Below, piece by piece: positions 14,254-14,888 of a DNA stretch of 14,888 nucleotides (positions are counted from its first letter, which is position 1; each line of letters begins with the position of its first letter). Position numbers and translations under genes: made by a program. Under the pieces are notes generated by a model, which was not told where the DNA came from, did no database searches, and was given only the letters and a program-made list of their open reading frames with translations. This DNA comes from Pseudoflavonifractor sp035562355 (lineage in GTDB: Bacteria > Bacillota > Clostridia > Oscillospirales > Oscillospiraceae). The DNA is taken from the NCBI GenBank assembly GCA_035562355.1, contig DATMXU010000051.1:1-14888 (forward strand). Reading direction: 5' to 3'.

Positions 14254-14432
14254 TAATTTTTGCTGCAGTGCGGTTCAACATAGAAATCTGTGGTAAACAG
14301 GGACATATAAATTTGGCTGGGGCACATGTATCGAGCATTCATAACGATGATATCAAAGTCCGGAAATGCTTGCACAAAGGCTGTACTCAGAAGGAAATAA
14401 TGCCTTTCAGGGTTATACCTTTCTCTAGAGCC

Positions 14433-14822
14433 TTATCGAACAAGTTTGGTATCCCCGCTGTCGGTGATATCCCTACAGGACGCATCGAGCATTTTCCCCT
14501 TACCCCACTCATTGATGATCTCTAAAGCGGGCAGCAACTCATTGCAGCTCTCGGTCAGGGAGTATTCCACATGGGGCGGCACCTGGCAAAGCTCTACCCG
14601 CCTGACCAGTCCATGCTCTTCCAGGCCCTGTAACGCTCTTGTCAGCATAATATTGGTAATTCCATTCAGGCGGCGTTTCAGCTCGTTATACCGCATGCTT
14701 TTCTGTGCGGAGAGTTCCCAGATAATCGGCAGCCGCCATTTCCCGCCAATGATCTCGAGCGCATGTGTTACGGCACATTTCTTCGTATGGACCGCCTTTG
14801 TCTTTTCACATTCTTTTGACAT
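14433..14822 (-). CDS. HxlR-family transcriptional regulator
   Basis: A 129-aa winged helix-turn-helix protein of the HxlR group. The family pattern is complete: conserved Cys16 ahead of ALEIIGGKWRLPIIWEL (residues 21-37), RYNELKRRLNGITNIMLTRAL for the recognition region, LEEHGLVRR, and the wing QVPPHVEYSLTE followed by LLPALEIINEWG. The start at 14822 is set by AGGAG 7-8 bases upstream; an ATG at 14846 would overlap the operator-like dyad. Other cysteines (Cys5, one in the wing, one near the C-terminus) could give redox or electrophile sensing, as in HypR/YodB-type members, but this is inference. The gene probably regulates itself and a divergent gene beyond the window's right edge. Nothing links it to the molybdenum cluster apart from proximity. 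Confidence 0.92.
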   Translation of the reverse strand: MSKECEKTKAVHTKKCAVTHALEIIGGKWRLPIIWELSAQKSMRYNELKRRLNGITNIMLTRALQGLEEHGLVRRVELCQVPPHVEYSLTESCNELLPALEIINEWGKGKMLDASCRDITDSGDTKLVR

Positions 14823-14842
14823 TGTATCGCTCCTAATGTGAG

Positions 14843-14856
14843 GCACAAAAATGTGC
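14843..14856. promoter_or_regulatory. Operator-like dyad upstream of the HxlR-type gene
   Basis: GCACA (14843-14847) and TGTGC (14852-14856) form a perfect dyad around AAAA, 21 bases before the start codon. This position fits autoregulation by the HxlR-type protein. A + strand promoter pointing out of the window may lie next to it: TTGTAG at 14861-14866, then 17 bases to TATAC at the very end, suggesting a divergent target gene. Confidence 0.4.
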
Positions 14857-14888
14857 GTACTTGTAGATATGTTCCTTTAAGAATATAC

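Overview
The window looks like chromosomal DNA of an anaerobic gut-type Firmicute (Clostridia, perhaps Oscillospiraceae or Lachnospiraceae). The grounds are strong GGAGG ribosome-binding sites before most genes, a selenium-type xanthine dehydrogenase layout, and YqhD-like and AdhR/NmlR-like proteins of the kind common in this group. No rRNA, complete tRNA, CRISPR array, transposase or integrase is visible. Taxonomy and all family names are by eye, without a search.

Layout. (1) 55-2376, + strand: three independent genes, a ProXp/YbaK-type aminoacyl-tRNA deacylase, a GNAT acetyltransferase and a six-TM diguanylate cyclase, closed by a strong hairpin at about 2431-2480. (2) 2568-5628, - strand: a carbonyl-reduction operon of aldo/keto reductase, YqhD-like iron/zinc alcohol dehydrogenase and a second aldo/keto reductase. 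It diverges from a MerR-family regulator (5748-6179) of the AdhR/NmlR aldehyde-sensing type. The shared intergenic region has a MerR-style promoter with a 19-bp spacer carrying a dyad. A short VOC/glyoxalase-like C-terminal remnant lies between two of the operon genes, and the 3' end of merR reads like the T-arm and acceptor strand of a tRNA. (3) 6349-14161, - strand: a molybdenum hydroxylase cluster. In transcription order it holds a fusion of a degenerate MobA/MocA-like nucleotidyltransferase with a ModE-like DNA-binding domain, a fused [2Fe-2S]/molybdopterin xanthine-dehydrogenase-like enzyme, a MocA/YgfJ-like cofactor nucleotidyltransferase, and the Mo, [2Fe-2S] and FAD subunits of a second hydroxylase. 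From the fused enzyme onward the genes overlap or abut. (4) 14433-14822, - strand: an HxlR-type regulator with a dyad just upstream.

How they work together. In module 2 the regulator probably senses reactive carbonyls through a conserved cysteine and switches on NADPH-dependent reductases that turn aldehydes and ketones into alcohols. In module 3 the MocA-like protein would attach a nucleotide (probably CMP) to the Mo cofactor for the two hydroxylases. These oxidise N-heterocycles, probably purines such as xanthine or hypoxanthine, and one FAD subunit may serve both. The ModE-like fusion is the obvious candidate regulator, and its altered nucleotidyltransferase active site suggests a sensor rather than an enzyme. 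That fusion and the hairpin/promoter region after it are the most interesting parts of the window.
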